NCBI GenBank assembly: GCA_963741355.1 | Contig: CAVUIG010000009.1 | Location: forward strand, 96,113 to 160,112 | Direction of reading: 5' to 3' | Source: CAIWHR01 sp963741355 | GTDB taxonomy: Bacteria; Pseudomonadota; Gammaproteobacteria; Burkholderiales; Casimicrobiaceae | DNA: 64,000 nucleotides | Shown: piece by piece, positions 52,889-61,605 of the stretch | How positions within the stretch are numbered: position 1 is the first letter of the stretch | Layout: each line of letters starts with the position of its first letter | Notes under the pieces: generated by a model | What the model saw: the letters and a program-made list of their open reading frames with translations, nothing else | What the model was told of the DNA's origin: nothing | Databases searched by the model: none | Program-made: the position numbers and the translations under genes

Positions 52889-53392
52889 TCGAACTTGTGC
52901 TTGATCCGCACGCTGCCGTCCGCGCGCAGGTCGACGGTCTGGCGATGCGGCTGGAAGGTCGTGTTGCGGATCTCGATCGTGTGTTTGCCCGGCGGCAGCC
53001 GGATCTCGTTGAGCGGCGGCGTGATGCCCGTCTTGCGTCCGTCGATGTACACCTCGCCCCACGGCGTCACCGCGAAGCCCAGTCGGGCCAGCGCGACGGG
53101 CTTCGCTGCCGGCGCGGCCGGAGGCGCCGGCGTCGCCACGACCGCGGCCGGCGCGCCGGCGCCCTTGCCGTCCGCCGGCGATTCGCCCGTGGCCGGCGCA
53201 GCCGAGGCGGGCGGCGTGTCACGCTGCGGGTCCGGGGCCGCGACCGCCGCAACCGGCACCGGACGCGGCGCCTGCGCGGAGTACATCGCCCATGCCGCGA
53301 CCGCCACCAGCAGCGCCGCCGGCACGCCATAGCGCACGAACGGGCTGCGCCATCCGAGGCGCGCCGGCGCGGGATCGTCGTCGAACGCCGCG
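52885..53392 (-). CDS. C-terminal TM-PEGA part of the Ser/Thr kinase (separated by a frameshift)
   Basis: In the observed sequence this is an open frame beginning MRYGVPAALLVAVAAWAMYS (53337), but codons upstream in the same frame (DAAFDDDPAPARLGWRSPFV) continue without a break to the kinase stop at 53393. A single-base indel there would join them. The segment holds one transmembrane helix, a Pro/Ala-rich periplasmic linker of about 60 residues, and a PEGA domain (PWGEVYIDGRKTGITPP, then IRLPPGKHTIEIRN and VDLRADGSVRIKHKF). Kinase-TM-PEGA proteins are a known arrangement, so it is probably not an independent gene. Confidence 0.75.
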
Positions 53393-54325
53393 TCACGCGT
53401 CCTCGGCGTCGCCCTCCGCCGGCGGATCGATCAGCACGGTCGAATCGCCCGGCTGCGTCGCCGCCGGGCGCTTTTGCGCGGCCGCCGCGCCGAAGGCGTC
53501 GCGCGGCCCCACCAGCGCGAGCTGGCGCAGGTCCGCGGACATCTCGCGCGCGCTCTGGTAACGGTCGTCCGGATGCTTGGCCAGCGCCCGCGCGACGATC
53601 GCGTCGAACGCCGCCGGCAGGCTGCGGTTGCGGCTGGTGGGCGGATCCGGCGAGAGGTTGATCACGTTGTGCAGAATCTCGTCGAGCGCGGTCCCCACGA
53701 ACGGCGGCGTCCCGGTCAGCACCTCGTAGAGCACGGCGCCGAGCGAGAACACGTCTGAGCGCGCGTCGACGGGGCGCCCCACCACCTGCTCGGGCGAGAT
53801 GTACTTGGGCGAGCCGACCACGCTGCCGATGAACGAGCGCGAGCCGGTCGGCAGCATCGCGATGCCGAAGTCGGTGATCTTCACCAGTCCGCTCGCGAGC
53901 ACGACGACGTTCGCGGGCTTGATGTCGCAATGGATGACGCCCGCCTGGTGCGCGGAGGCGAGCCCGTCGGCGATCTGCGCGGCGATGTCGGCGATGGTCG
54001 AGGGCGGCAGCACGACGCCGGAGTCCAGGATGTCGCGCAGCGACTGCCCCTCGAGCAGCTCCATGGCGAAGTAGGCCACGTCGCCGCTCTTGCCGACGTC
54101 GTAGATGGTGACGATGTTCGGGTGGTTGAGACGTCCCGCCGAACGCGCTTCGCGGTCGAAGCGCTTCTCGAAGTCCTCGGCCTCGACGCGCGACAGCCCC
54201 ACGTTGATCGTCTTGATGGCGACGATGCGGTCGATCAGCGGGTCGCGGGCGCGGAAAACCACGCCCATCGCCCCGCGGCCGATCTCCTCGAGGATCTCGT
54301 AGCGACCTAGCGGCTCGAGTCGCAT
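53393..54325 (-). CDS. Hanks-type Ser/Thr protein kinase (PpkA-like catalytic domain)
   Basis: A 310-residue kinase domain starting MRLEPLGRYEILEEIGRGAM. Conserved elements are the Gly loop GRGAMGVVF, catalytic Lys in IVAIKTINV, catalytic loop GVIHCDIKPANVVV, DFG in KITDFGIAML and the P+1 region GSPKYISPEQVVG. The catalytic loop is HCD rather than HRD, so it is a non-RD kinase and may not need activation-loop phosphorylation. The tail after residue 270 is Ala/Pro-rich; read through a likely indel at 53393 the protein continues into a TM helix and PEGA domain. The PP2C gene starts 15 bases away in the opposite direction. In type VI systems such kinases phosphorylate an FHA partner, which is also encoded here. 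Confidence 0.92.
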   Translation of the reverse strand: MRLEPLGRYEILEEIGRGAMGVVFRARDPLIDRIVAIKTINVGLSRVEAEDFEKRFDREARSAGRLNHPNIVTIYDVGKSGDVAYFAMELLEGQSLRDILDSGVVLPPSTIADIAAQIADGLASAHQAGVIHCDIKPANVVVLASGLVKITDFGIAMLPTGSRSFIGSVVGSPKYISPEQVVGRPVDARSDVFSLGAVLYEVLTGTPPFVGTALDEILHNVINLSPDPPTSRNRSLPAAFDAIVARALAKHPDDRYQSAREMSADLRQLALVGPRDAFGAAAAQKRPAATQPGDSTVLIDPPAEGDAEDA

Positions 54326-54340
54326 AACATGTTGGGCATC

Positions 54341-55148
54341 ATGGCGCGCAAGTTCATCGAAGCGGCGGCGGCGACCGATCCGGGCAACGTCCGACAATAC
54401 AACGAGGACAGCATCGCGATGGATCCGGAACTCGGGGTCCTCGCCGTGGCCGACGGCATGGGCGGCCACCGGGCGGGCGAGGTCGCCAGCGCCATGGCCG
54501 CACAAATCGTCCTCGCCGGACTGCGGCAGCGCCTCGCCGAACTGCGGTCAGGCGCCGACCAGCATTCCCCACTGCTTGCCGTCGAGGAAAGCATAAACCA
54601 AGCCAATTTGGCAATCTGGGGCGCCGCGCAGGCCCACGCCGGGCAGCTCGGCATGGGAACGACCCTCGCCCTGGCGCTGTTCCACGACAACCGGATCGTG
54701 ATCGGGCACATCGGGGACTCTCGCGTCTACCGGCTGCGCGGAGGCAAGCTGCAGCTCATGACCCGCGACGATTCGCTGCTGCGCGACCAGGTCGACGCCG
54801 GGCTCATCTCGGTCGCGGACGCGGGCGAATCGCACAACCGCAGCCTGGTGACGCAGGCGCTGGGGGTCGCGGAGCAGGTCGCCGCGCACGTGCGCCAAGT
54901 CGACGCGGTGCCGGGCGACATCGTGCTCCTGTGCTCCGACGGCCTCAACGACCTGGTGGAGGACGCCGACATCGAGCTGATCCTGCAGGAGCTCCGCGCC
55001 AACCTGCCCCTCGCCGCGCAGCCTGCTCGTGCAGACCGCCAAGGACAACGGGGGCTACGACAACATCACCGCGATCGTCGCGCGTGTGCGGAAGCCCTTC
55101 CCCGCGGCGCGCGGATGGCAGCGCCGGCTGCTCGGCTGGCAGCACTGA
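54341..55148 (+). CDS. PP2C-family Ser/Thr phosphatase (PppA-like, one frameshift)
   Basis: About 268 residues of a metal-dependent phosphatase that would reverse the kinase. Motifs are DPGNVRQYNEDSIAMDPELG, LAVADGMGGHRAGEVAS, IGHIGDSRVYRLRGGKL, LLCSDGLNDLVEDADIE and DNGGYDNITAIVARV, which supply the conserved metal-binding Asp residues. The frame changes near 55020 between LPLAAQ and LLVQTAKDNGG. Start ATG 54341 is used; ATG 54329 in the same frame is even closer to the kinase start. The FHA gene follows after two bases. Confidence 0.92.
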
Positions 55149-55150
55149 CG

Positions 55151-55894
55151 ATGGCGAAGCTGGTCCTGAGCTCGGGCGGTTCAGTCGTGTTCCAGTGCTT
55201 CGTCGACAAGGAGCGGCTCGGCGTCGGCCGCGATCCCACCAACCAGATCGTCATCGACGATCCGTCGGTGAGCCGCGAGCACGCGGCGATCGTGCCGGTC
55301 GGCAACGACCACATCCTCGAGGACCTGGCGAGCGCCAACGGCACCTTCGTCAACGGCACGCGGATGTCGCGGCGCATCCTGCAGCATGGCGACGTCGTCG
55401 AGTTCGGCGCGTTCAACCTGCGCTACCTCAATCCGAAGACCGCGACCGAAGTCGAACTCGACCGCACGATGCTGATCGAGGGGATCGCCGAAGCACAGGC
55501 CGGGCTGCCGGCCGACGGCGAGGCGCTTCCCGTGCCGCGCACGCGCGCGACGCGGATCAAATTTCCCAACGGGCGCGTGCACATGTTCAGCCGGCCCGCG
55601 CGCCGGCACGACGATCGAGCTCGACGCGAATTGCCCAGCGGGCGCGTGCACATGGTCAGCGGACCGCGCGCCGGCATGACAATCGAGCTCGATCGCGTCG
55701 TCGCCACGTTCGGCAAGCCCGGGCACCGTTCGGCGGTGCTGATACGGCGACCCCACGGCTATTTTCTCGCGCACGTCGAAGGCCGCCGCGCGCCACGCGT
55801 CAACGGCCAGCCGGCGGGCAAGGAGGCGCGGCGGATCAACGACGGCGACGTGATCGAGGTGGCGGACGAGAAATTGCAGTTCGCGGTCGATTGA
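55151..55894 (+). CDS. FHA-domain protein with internal tandem duplication (frameshifted)
   Basis: About 247 residues. The N-terminal FHA domain shows GVGRDPTNQIVIDD, PSVSREHAAIVPV and DLASANGTFVNGTRMSRR, all phosphothreonine-binding residues. A central part carries a 69-base direct repeat (55559-55627 and 55628-55696) encoding a P-GRVHM-S-PRAG-TIELD motif; two compensating shifts near 55590 and 55627 are needed to read the first copy fully. A second FHA-like module follows (TFGKPGHRSAVLIRRPHGYF, ARRINDGDVIEVADEKLQF). It is presumably the phosphothreonine-binding effector of the kinase/phosphatase pair, as Fha1 is for PpkA/PppA. Confidence 0.9.
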   Translation: MAKLVLSSGGSVVFQCFVDKERLGVGRDPTNQIVIDDPSVSREHAAIVPVGNDHILEDLASANGTFVNGTRMSRRILQHGDVVEFGAFNLRYLNPKTATEVELDRTMLIEGIAEAQAGLPADGEALPVPRTRATRIKFPNGRVHMFSRPARRHDDRARRELPSGRVHMVSGPRAGMTIELDRVVATFGKPGHRSAVLIRRPHGYFLAHVEGRRAPRVNGQPAGKEARRINDGDVIEVADEKLQFAVD

Positions 55895-55946
55895 CCCGCG
55901 GGAGTGCCGCCCCGGAACGACTCCCGTGATGCGAAGTGTAAGGATC

Positions 55947-55961
55947 TTGTCAGCATGACAA
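55947..55961. promoter_or_regulatory. Perfect palindrome TTGTCA-GCA-TGACAA
   Basis: A 6-bp inverted repeat with a 3-base centre in the 202-base gap between the FHA gene and the small lipoprotein. It is a plausible operator half-site pair. The gap has no gene and no clear promoter pair. Confidence 0.3.
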
Positions 55962-56096
55962 TGCCGGCCGATCGCGGCAATCGCATGTGTAACGATTCCT
56001 TACCAAGCATGGATTCTGTCATCGATCCGTCGTACGATAGTATCCATCATTGGGCCTGACGCCCGATCGTGCCAATTCGATCGTTGAAGGAACGCA

Positions 56097-56384
56097 ATGA
56101 AGACGATGCTGTGCGTGATTTCGGTCCTGCTGCTGTGCTCGTGTGCCACGGCGCCATCGCTGCAGACTTCATACAACGGACATTCATTTGCGAGTGGACC
56201 TACGAGTCTGGATGATCCAAGGCTCCGCAGCCCCCAGTACTACATGGATGACGACGATCGCCCGTCATGCCGGGAAGTGTGCCGCAATCCTCTCCAGTTC
56301 CGCGCGCTCGACGGCTTCTGCAACGCCAACTGCCAGGCAAACCGTCACACCGCTGAGTACTGCAGTCGCGCTTGCGGCATGTAA
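56097..56384 (+). CDS. Small Cys-rich lipoprotein
   Basis: 95 residues. The signal MKTMLCVISVLLLCSCATAP ends in a lipobox (LCSC, lipidated Cys at about residue 16). The mature part is short and acidic (YYMDDDDRPSCREVC) and has six further Cys (SCREVC, GFC, ANC, EYC, RACG), suggesting disulfide stabilisation in the periplasm. A purine-rich AAGGAA ribosome site precedes ATG 56097. No homologous family recognised. Confidence 0.6.
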   Translation: MKTMLCVISVLLLCSCATAPSLQTSYNGHSFASGPTSLDDPRLRSPQYYMDDDDRPSCREVCRNPLQFRALDGFCNANCQANRHTAEYCSRACGM

Positions 56385-56493
56385 GGCGCAAACCGGAGGC
56401 GCCATGGACCCGTCGCTGTCGGCATCTTGTCGGTAGCCCGCGATCGTTGCGAGCGCGTTTGGCAAACTCGATCTCAAGCGGCGCGCGCCTCTA

Positions 56494-56784
56494 TTGGGCC
56501 GCTTGCTTGGCGCGGTCGGCCCGTTGGCGCTAGCCGTGGTCGGTGGCGGTGTCTTCGTCAAATATCTTCCGAACGCGCGATGGTCTGTCGTGCCGGTATC
56601 GTTCGAGGACGCCGCTCTCGCCACGTCCAGCCAAGTGTATGAACTCGTGCGTTACGTGGAGCAAAGCAATCCGAACCTCATCGAAGGCGTGTTGACCGCA
56701 CTGCTGCAGGATGGAGTCACAATGACAGCGCTTGGGGCATCTATCGTGGCCATCGCGATCGGGCAGCTGCGGTCGAAGCGCTGA
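56494..56784 (+). CDS. Small membrane protein, unknown function
   Basis: 96 residues from TTG 56494; upstream codons in frame (KLDLKRRAPLL) stay open to a TAG, so the start is uncertain. An N-terminal hydrophobic stretch (LGAVGPLALAVVGGGVFVKY) and a C-terminal one (TMTALGASIVAIAIGQLRSK) flank a central hydrophilic part. No motif recognised. Lower GC than the genes to the left. Confidence 0.4.
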   Translation: MGRLLGAVGPLALAVVGGGVFVKYLPNARWSVVPVSFEDAALATSSQVYELVRYVEQSNPNLIEGVLTALLQDGVTMTALGASIVAIAIGQLRSKR

Positions 56785-56887
56785 GGCGACGAATCCGATA
56801 GCGCCGCCGCGGTCTCCGTCCGGGTTGATCGTGTTGCGACGCAGCATCAAGCGACATATGATGGCGGCGTCAGGTGAGGAAATCGCC

Positions 56888-57940
56888 ATGGCGACGCAGC
56901 ACGATCCGCCGACCAACATCGCTGAGCTGATGCTCAAAGCCTTCGAGCTTCCGGAATGGCTCGTCGAGCCGGCGGTGCGCTCCTGCCGGCTGTTCAACAC
57001 CGCGCTCGATTTCGTCTTCTACGACGTGCCGACGCTGCGCGCCGCGCTGGGCGAGAAGGACGCGCCGATGCGGGCCCGGCACGAAAAGCCGCCGTCGCGG
57101 ATCATCGATTTCGATGCGCTGAGCAACCCGGAGGGGTCACTGCTCCTCATCGACGCGACGACCGCGCCCTACGTCCATCGATATCAGAGCGTAGAGAAAT
57201 TCCTCGAGTCGCCTTATCAGGAAACCCGCGACGTCGACATCGCCACGATCACCGGCGTCGGCAGCTCAGCGCTGGGAAGCGCGGCCTTGGCGTGGGACAT
57301 CTCGGTCGCGCTCGAAAAGCCGGTGCTGGCAATCGTGCCAGGCTATGGCGTCGCCGACGTCGTCCTGCAGGGACTCGGTGGCTGGTTCGCCTTCGGTCTG
57401 CATGATTTCCTCGGCAGCAAGACACTGATCCAGACCGGGCTTGCGATGGCTGCCCCGGAGACCGCACGCATCGGTCGGAAGCTTGTCGCATCGACGCCGC
57501 AGGAGCCAACCGCGCGCGGCGCGCCGATCTTCCGCTATGGCTCGGGCTCATCGGATGTGCTTCATGCCCTGCTCGAATATCGCGTGACACCCTTCCGCCT
57601 GTTGGTCGGGCACAGCAAGGGGGCGCTGCAGATCAACAATGCGATCCAATCTCTTCCTGCCGAACGAACGCAGGGGCTGCGCGTGGTGACGCTGGGTTGC
57701 CCGGTCGGTGAAAATGTATCGGGCGTCGACTATCACCAATACCTGGGGCTGTTTGATGCGCTCGGCCAGCTCAATGCCTGGGGTCATTGGCCCGATCATT
57801 GGCCGCCGACCTGGCACAGCACCATCTGCGTGCAGGCGACCTCGTCTTCGATGTCGGTGCCCATGTGGGCGACCGCGTCGGCTCCTTCCGAAGGCTCGGC
57901 GCGCGCGTCGTCGCGGTCGAGCCGCAGCCGCCGCTCGTGA
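56888..57940 (+). CDS. Alpha/beta-hydrolase-like protein, 3' end uncertain
   Basis: About 300 credible residues starting MATQHDPPTNIAELMLKAFE, after an AGGTGAGGA ribosome site. The Ser nucleophile elbow is seen as LLVGHSKGALQINNAIQ, with NPEGSLLLIDATTAPYVHRY and VLAIVPGYGVADVVLQGLGG earlier. From about WGHWPDHWPPTWHS on, the frame reads through the start of the FkbM gene (57787-57940) and the sequence becomes Ser/Ala-rich shadow translation. The true C-terminus is therefore about 57830 or disrupted. It may hydrolyse an ester or polyester; the substrate is unknown. Confidence 0.55.
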   Translation: MATQHDPPTNIAELMLKAFELPEWLVEPAVRSCRLFNTALDFVFYDVPTLRAALGEKDAPMRARHEKPPSRIIDFDALSNPEGSLLLIDATTAPYVHRYQSVEKFLESPYQETRDVDIATITGVGSSALGSAALAWDISVALEKPVLAIVPGYGVADVVLQGLGGWFAFGLHDFLGSKTLIQTGLAMAAPETARIGRKLVASTPQEPTARGAPIFRYGSGSSDVLHALLEYRVTPFRLLVGHSKGALQINNAIQSLPAERTQGLRVVTLGCPVGENVSGVDYHQYLGLFDALGQLNAWGHWPDHWPPTWHSTICVQATSSSMSVPMWATASAPSEGSARASSRSSRSRRS

Positions 57941-58467
57941 CCACGCTCAAGCTTCTCTATGGGCTCAACCGCAACGTCATCATCGAGCCGGCCGCGGTCG
58001 GGCGCGAGAGCGGCACGATCGCGCTCAAGCTCAATATCGACAATCCGACGATCTCCACAGCCTCCGACGCCTTCGTGCGTGCAGCCGATGGCGCGCCCGG
58101 CTGGGAAGATCAGAGCTGGACCAAGACAATCGAGGTGCCCTTGACCACGCTCGATGCGCTGATCGAGCGGCATGGCCGCCCGGCCTTCATCAAGATCGAC
58201 GTTGAGGGCTTCGAAGTGGAAGCGCTTGCAGGTCTCTCGCGCGCCGTCAACGCGTTGTCGTTCGAGTTCACCACCATCCAGCGCGATGTGGCATTGGGAT
58301 GCCTCGTGCGCTGCACGGCGCTCGGCTTCCGGCGGTACAAGGCTGCGCTAGGCGAAAGCCAGACCTTCGTCGAGGAGCGCTGGCAGACAGTTGACGAGAT
58401 CGCGCGCTGGCTCAAGCAGCTTCCGGTCGAGGCAAACTCGGGCGACATCTACGCCGCAATCGACTGA
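57787..58467 (+). CDS. FkbM-family methyltransferase
   Basis: 226 residues. The SAM-binding motif LVFDVGAHVGDRVGSFRRLG is near residue 18, followed by VVAVEPQPPLVTTLKLLYGL and the FkbM signature PAFIKIDVEGFEVEALAGLS. The frame is intact. No ATG begins the frame; TTG 57787 is the likely start and lies inside the end of the hydrolase frame. FkbM enzymes O-methylate sugars or polyketides; the neighbouring glycosyltransferase suggests a surface-glycan substrate, which is inference. Confidence 0.75.
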   Translation: MARSLAADLAQHHLRAGDLVFDVGAHVGDRVGSFRRLGARVVAVEPQPPLVTTLKLLYGLNRNVIIEPAAVGRESGTIALKLNIDNPTISTASDAFVRAADGAPGWEDQSWTKTIEVPLTTLDALIERHGRPAFIKIDVEGFEVEALAGLSRAVNALSFEFTTIQRDVALGCLVRCTALGFRRYKAALGESQTFVEERWQTVDEIARWLKQLPVEANSGDIYAAID

Positions 58468-58572
58468 CGCGCATTAAAATACACTTTTACTCCGTGTTTA
58501 GCGACGAAAGCGCGCCACACTCGTCATTTCGGATGACGACTTGTGCCTATTTGTAGGGTTACTTTGGCGACT

Positions 58573-58646
58573 AGTGCCGCCGATTTGAAGTTCCTACACC
58601 ACGTGCAGCACACTCGGTTAGGAACTTCAAATCGAAAGGCGGCACT
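58573..58646. repeat. Inverted repeat with 22/26-base arms
   Basis: The left arm 58573-58594 (AGTGCCGCC-GATTTGAAGTTCC) is the reverse complement of the right arm 58621-58646 except for a 4-base insertion in the right arm. The loop is 26 bases. It lies between the FkbM gene and the mannosyltransferase gene. It resembles paired insertion-sequence ends or a strong hairpin. Confidence 0.7.
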
Positions 58647-58678
58647 GGATCACGCAAGACAGCAGATTTCGTCCACGC

Positions 58679-60240
58679 TTGAACCCATCGCAGCAAGTGT
58701 CCTTCGGGAACGATCATACGCGCGCTCCCGCCTGGAGCGCTTCGGAACGCAAGCACTTCAGGCGGTGCCTGGCCGCGTCGGCATTTCTCTTCGTGGCCTA
58801 CGCGATCTTTTACACCGGCTACCTGCATGCCGACGAATACTTCCAGACCGTCGAGTTTGCGTCGAGCAAGCTCGGCATCACCGACACGGCCGATCTGCCC
58901 TGGGAATACCCGGCGAAGATGCGATCGTGGTTACAGCCGGCGTTCTACGTCGTGGTGGCCGAGGCGGCGGAAGGCTTGGGGCTACGCCGCCCCATGGTCC
59001 TGCTCTTCGTGTTTCGGCTCGTCACGGGTCTCGTTGCCTGGTCGGCGCTTTGGAGTTTGATCATCGCCGGGCGCCGTTGGATCGACGGCGAAGACCAGCG
59101 CCACCACTTGTACTCAATTGCCGCCTTGCTTTGGCTCTTGCCATTGCTGGGCGTGCGCACGTCCGGCGAAACGGCCGCGACCGCGGCACTCTGCTTCGCC
59201 ATCGCGGCGCTGGAGTGGCGGGCCGACCTGCAAGACCGCGTGACCCGTTTTTTGGCTGCGGTGCTCGGCGGCATGGCGTTCGGGCTGTGCTTCGGATTGC
59301 GCTACCCAAGTGGCGTCATGGCAGCAGGGGCCGGCCTCTGGTATCGTATTCAACGCGGCAACGGCTGTCGCTTTTCCTGTCGCTTTTCATGGGGCTGGCG
59401 CTGGGCGCCACATTGGCTCTCGGCCTTGGTGTCATCATCGATCGGTGGGGTTACGGGACCACGACGTTTCCCGTCTATTCGTATCTCTATCAGAATTTCA
59501 TCGAGGACAAGGCTTCGGCTTTTGGCACGGCCCCGTTCTTCGGCTATCTCTACTTGCCGCTGCAAAATCCGATGGCTCCACTGGTCTTGCTGCTTCTGGC
59601 TGCGACCCTCATCGCCTGGGTGCGGCGTCCATGCTCAGCTCTGACGTGGGCGAGCGCACCCTATGTCGTCCTGTTGTGTATCCCGGCCCACAAAGAAACG
59701 CGGTTTCTCTATCCCTTGGCGCCGTTTCTGCCGTTCTTCGTCATGTTTGCGCTCGCGCCAGCACCGCCGGCTCGCTTTGCTTCAGCGTTCAAATGGTTTG
59801 CGAGCGGACGCCGCCTGCATCTGAGCTATGTGTTGAACGCCTGCGGCCTTCTCAGCGTCCTGTTCATTTCGTTCCGCCCGGAGTTCACGCTCTACCAGAT
59901 GCTCGAAACCAGGAGCTATGCGACGGAAGGACTTCTCGAAGTGGCGCTCGTCCACTCGCCCGATCGAAAGCTGTACTGGTACCACGATCTCCACCATGCT
60001 TTCATTGAGCCAAAGAATCTCAGGCTGACGACAGCCTCGGTCGCGACACTCGAAGCCAAACGCACGCGGGGCGAAACATTTCTGGCGGTCGTCGACAATC
60101 CGCGGCGCGTCCCGAAGCCCGCCGCCTGGCTGCGCAGCAGGTGCACACGCGTATGGTCTTCGTGGCCCCCGTGGCTGGAGCCCTACAACTACTTCGGATG
60201 GCAAGAGCGATCGACCTGGCTGGAGCTCTTCGCGTGTTGA
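58679..60240 (+). CDS. GT22 mannosyltransferase, ALG9/PIG-B-like (one frameshift)
   Basis: About 520 residues with some ten hydrophobic segments. The family signature is YLHADEYFQTVEFASSKLG (HADE/HPDE motif near residue 52) with DLPWEYPAKMRSWLQPAFYV and later HKETRFLYPLAPFLPFFVMF (the HKEXRF motif). Together these identify a dolichyl-phosphate-mannose-type GT-C enzyme. In eukaryotes ALG9 and PIG-B add mannose to lipid-linked glycans. Bacterial members use polyprenyl-phosphate sugars. The frame changes near 59368. TTG 58679 is the earliest start; no upstream ATG. Confidence 0.8.
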
Positions 60241-60266
60241 GCAGTGTACCTTCTCCCGTCCCCGAC

Positions 60267-60322
60267 ACTTGGCTACAAGCACTTGGCTACAGGCACTTGG
60301 CCACAAGCACTTGGCCACAAGC
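60267..60322 (+). repeat. Four tandem 14-bp repeats
   Basis: The unit ACTTGGCTACAAGC is repeated four times (60267-60280, 60281-60294, 60295-60308, 60309-60322); copies two to four carry single changes (CTAC/CCAC, AAGC/AGGC). It lies in the 135-base gap before the next membrane protein gene. Confidence 0.8.
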
Positions 60323-60375
60323 CCTTAAACTAATGCTAGAGGCCTCCCACAGCCTCTCGTCCACCGCCGGGAACC

Positions 60376-61548
60376 ATGGATTTCATCAACAAGCAAGATC
60401 TCCCGGCACCACTCGCCGATCGCACAACGGACGACGATTGGCGATCGGCGCGGCCATTTGCTCTGATGCTGGCCTGCTCCGTCGCGATCTGCCTCGTTCT
60501 GTTCTATCAACGTTTAGACAAGGTCTTTCCGCTGCTCGATGCGCACTTTCTTGTGTCGTACGAATTTGGTCTGATCAAGCGTGGGCTTGTCGGCGAGATC
60601 GCGTCTCTGCTCCTGGCCAAAGTGAGCTACCATCACGTCGTATTCGTTGGGCTAACGCTCTGGCTGATCACGCTCGCGACCTATCTCGAGGCGTTCCGAA
60701 GGACATTCACGCTGTCCATACGGACATTTCCGCTGCTCGCGGTCATTTCGGATCGCCGTTCTTTTTCAAGAACTTCATGTTCTCGATCGGCTTCTTCGAC
60801 ATCTTGGGATGTCTGGCGGCACTGGTTGCGATCTTGCTCCCGGTCACCCTTCTCCTTCCGATTGTCATGGGCGCACTCTGCTGCATCCTCCTACTCGTTC
60901 ATCACCTTCATTTTCTGCTCTATGTTCCCACGATCGCCTTCATCGTGATCGTAAGGGCGTCCGCGGCTGGGCGCTTGACACTGCCGTTCTTGACAGTGGC
61001 CTCGGTGGTCGCAATCACGACTGCCGGCTTGTTTCTGTATCTGGCATTTGACGGCAGCGTTACGGTGCCGATGGACGCTCATCGATGCGCGCCGCGCACG
61101 TGCCGATGCGCCACAATGGATTACCCCACTCGAGGCGCGGGTCTGGTACACCGATATTCGCTACGAGATTGCGGTGACCATGGGCATGCTGCCGGGCCAC
61201 ATTCTCCGATTTCCCGTCTATCTTGCTATTGTTCTCATCCATCTGCCGCTCATCACATACTTCAGGCAGATGATTCGCGCTCTTCATAGCAGGCGCGACC
61301 ATATCTTGGTCACGTCAGGCTTGGCTGCGATATCAATTGCGTATCTTCCGATCTTCGTCGTCGTGTACGACTACTCTCGTTGGGTGAGCAATTGGGCAAC
61401 GTGCATGATCTTGACGATGCATGCCGTTCGTCTGCTTCCGTCCACCGCGATTGCCCCCGCTCCCATCGACCCGAGAAGCCCACGCAATCGCTGGTTCGGC
61501 TGGATGATCACGCTTGTTCCCCGGATCGGCATCGTCAAGCCCTTTTGA
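60376..61548 (+). CDS. Polytopic membrane protein of unknown function (two frameshifts)
   Basis: About 390 residues starting MDFINKQDLPAPLADRTTDD. Roughly eight hydrophobic helices are seen (e.g. FALMLACSVAICLVLFY, LAALVAILLPVTLLLPIVMG, LTLPFLTVASVVAITTAGLF and VYLAIVLIHLPLITYF). The segment AHFLVSYEFGLIKRGLVGEI is well conserved in appearance. Frame changes near 60750 and 61075. No family can be named. Position beside the GT22 enzyme suggests a glycan-related role, which is inference. Lower GC. Confidence 0.6.
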
Positions 61549-61605
61549 CGACCCCGTACGTGCCGACCGAGCAAGCCAAAGACCTCAGGGCTGACCAGGG
61601 GCCGC

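Noticed and set aside
60267..60322. CRISPR array
   Set aside because: Units are 14 bases with no spacers between them and no cas genes nearby; it is a simple tandem repeat.
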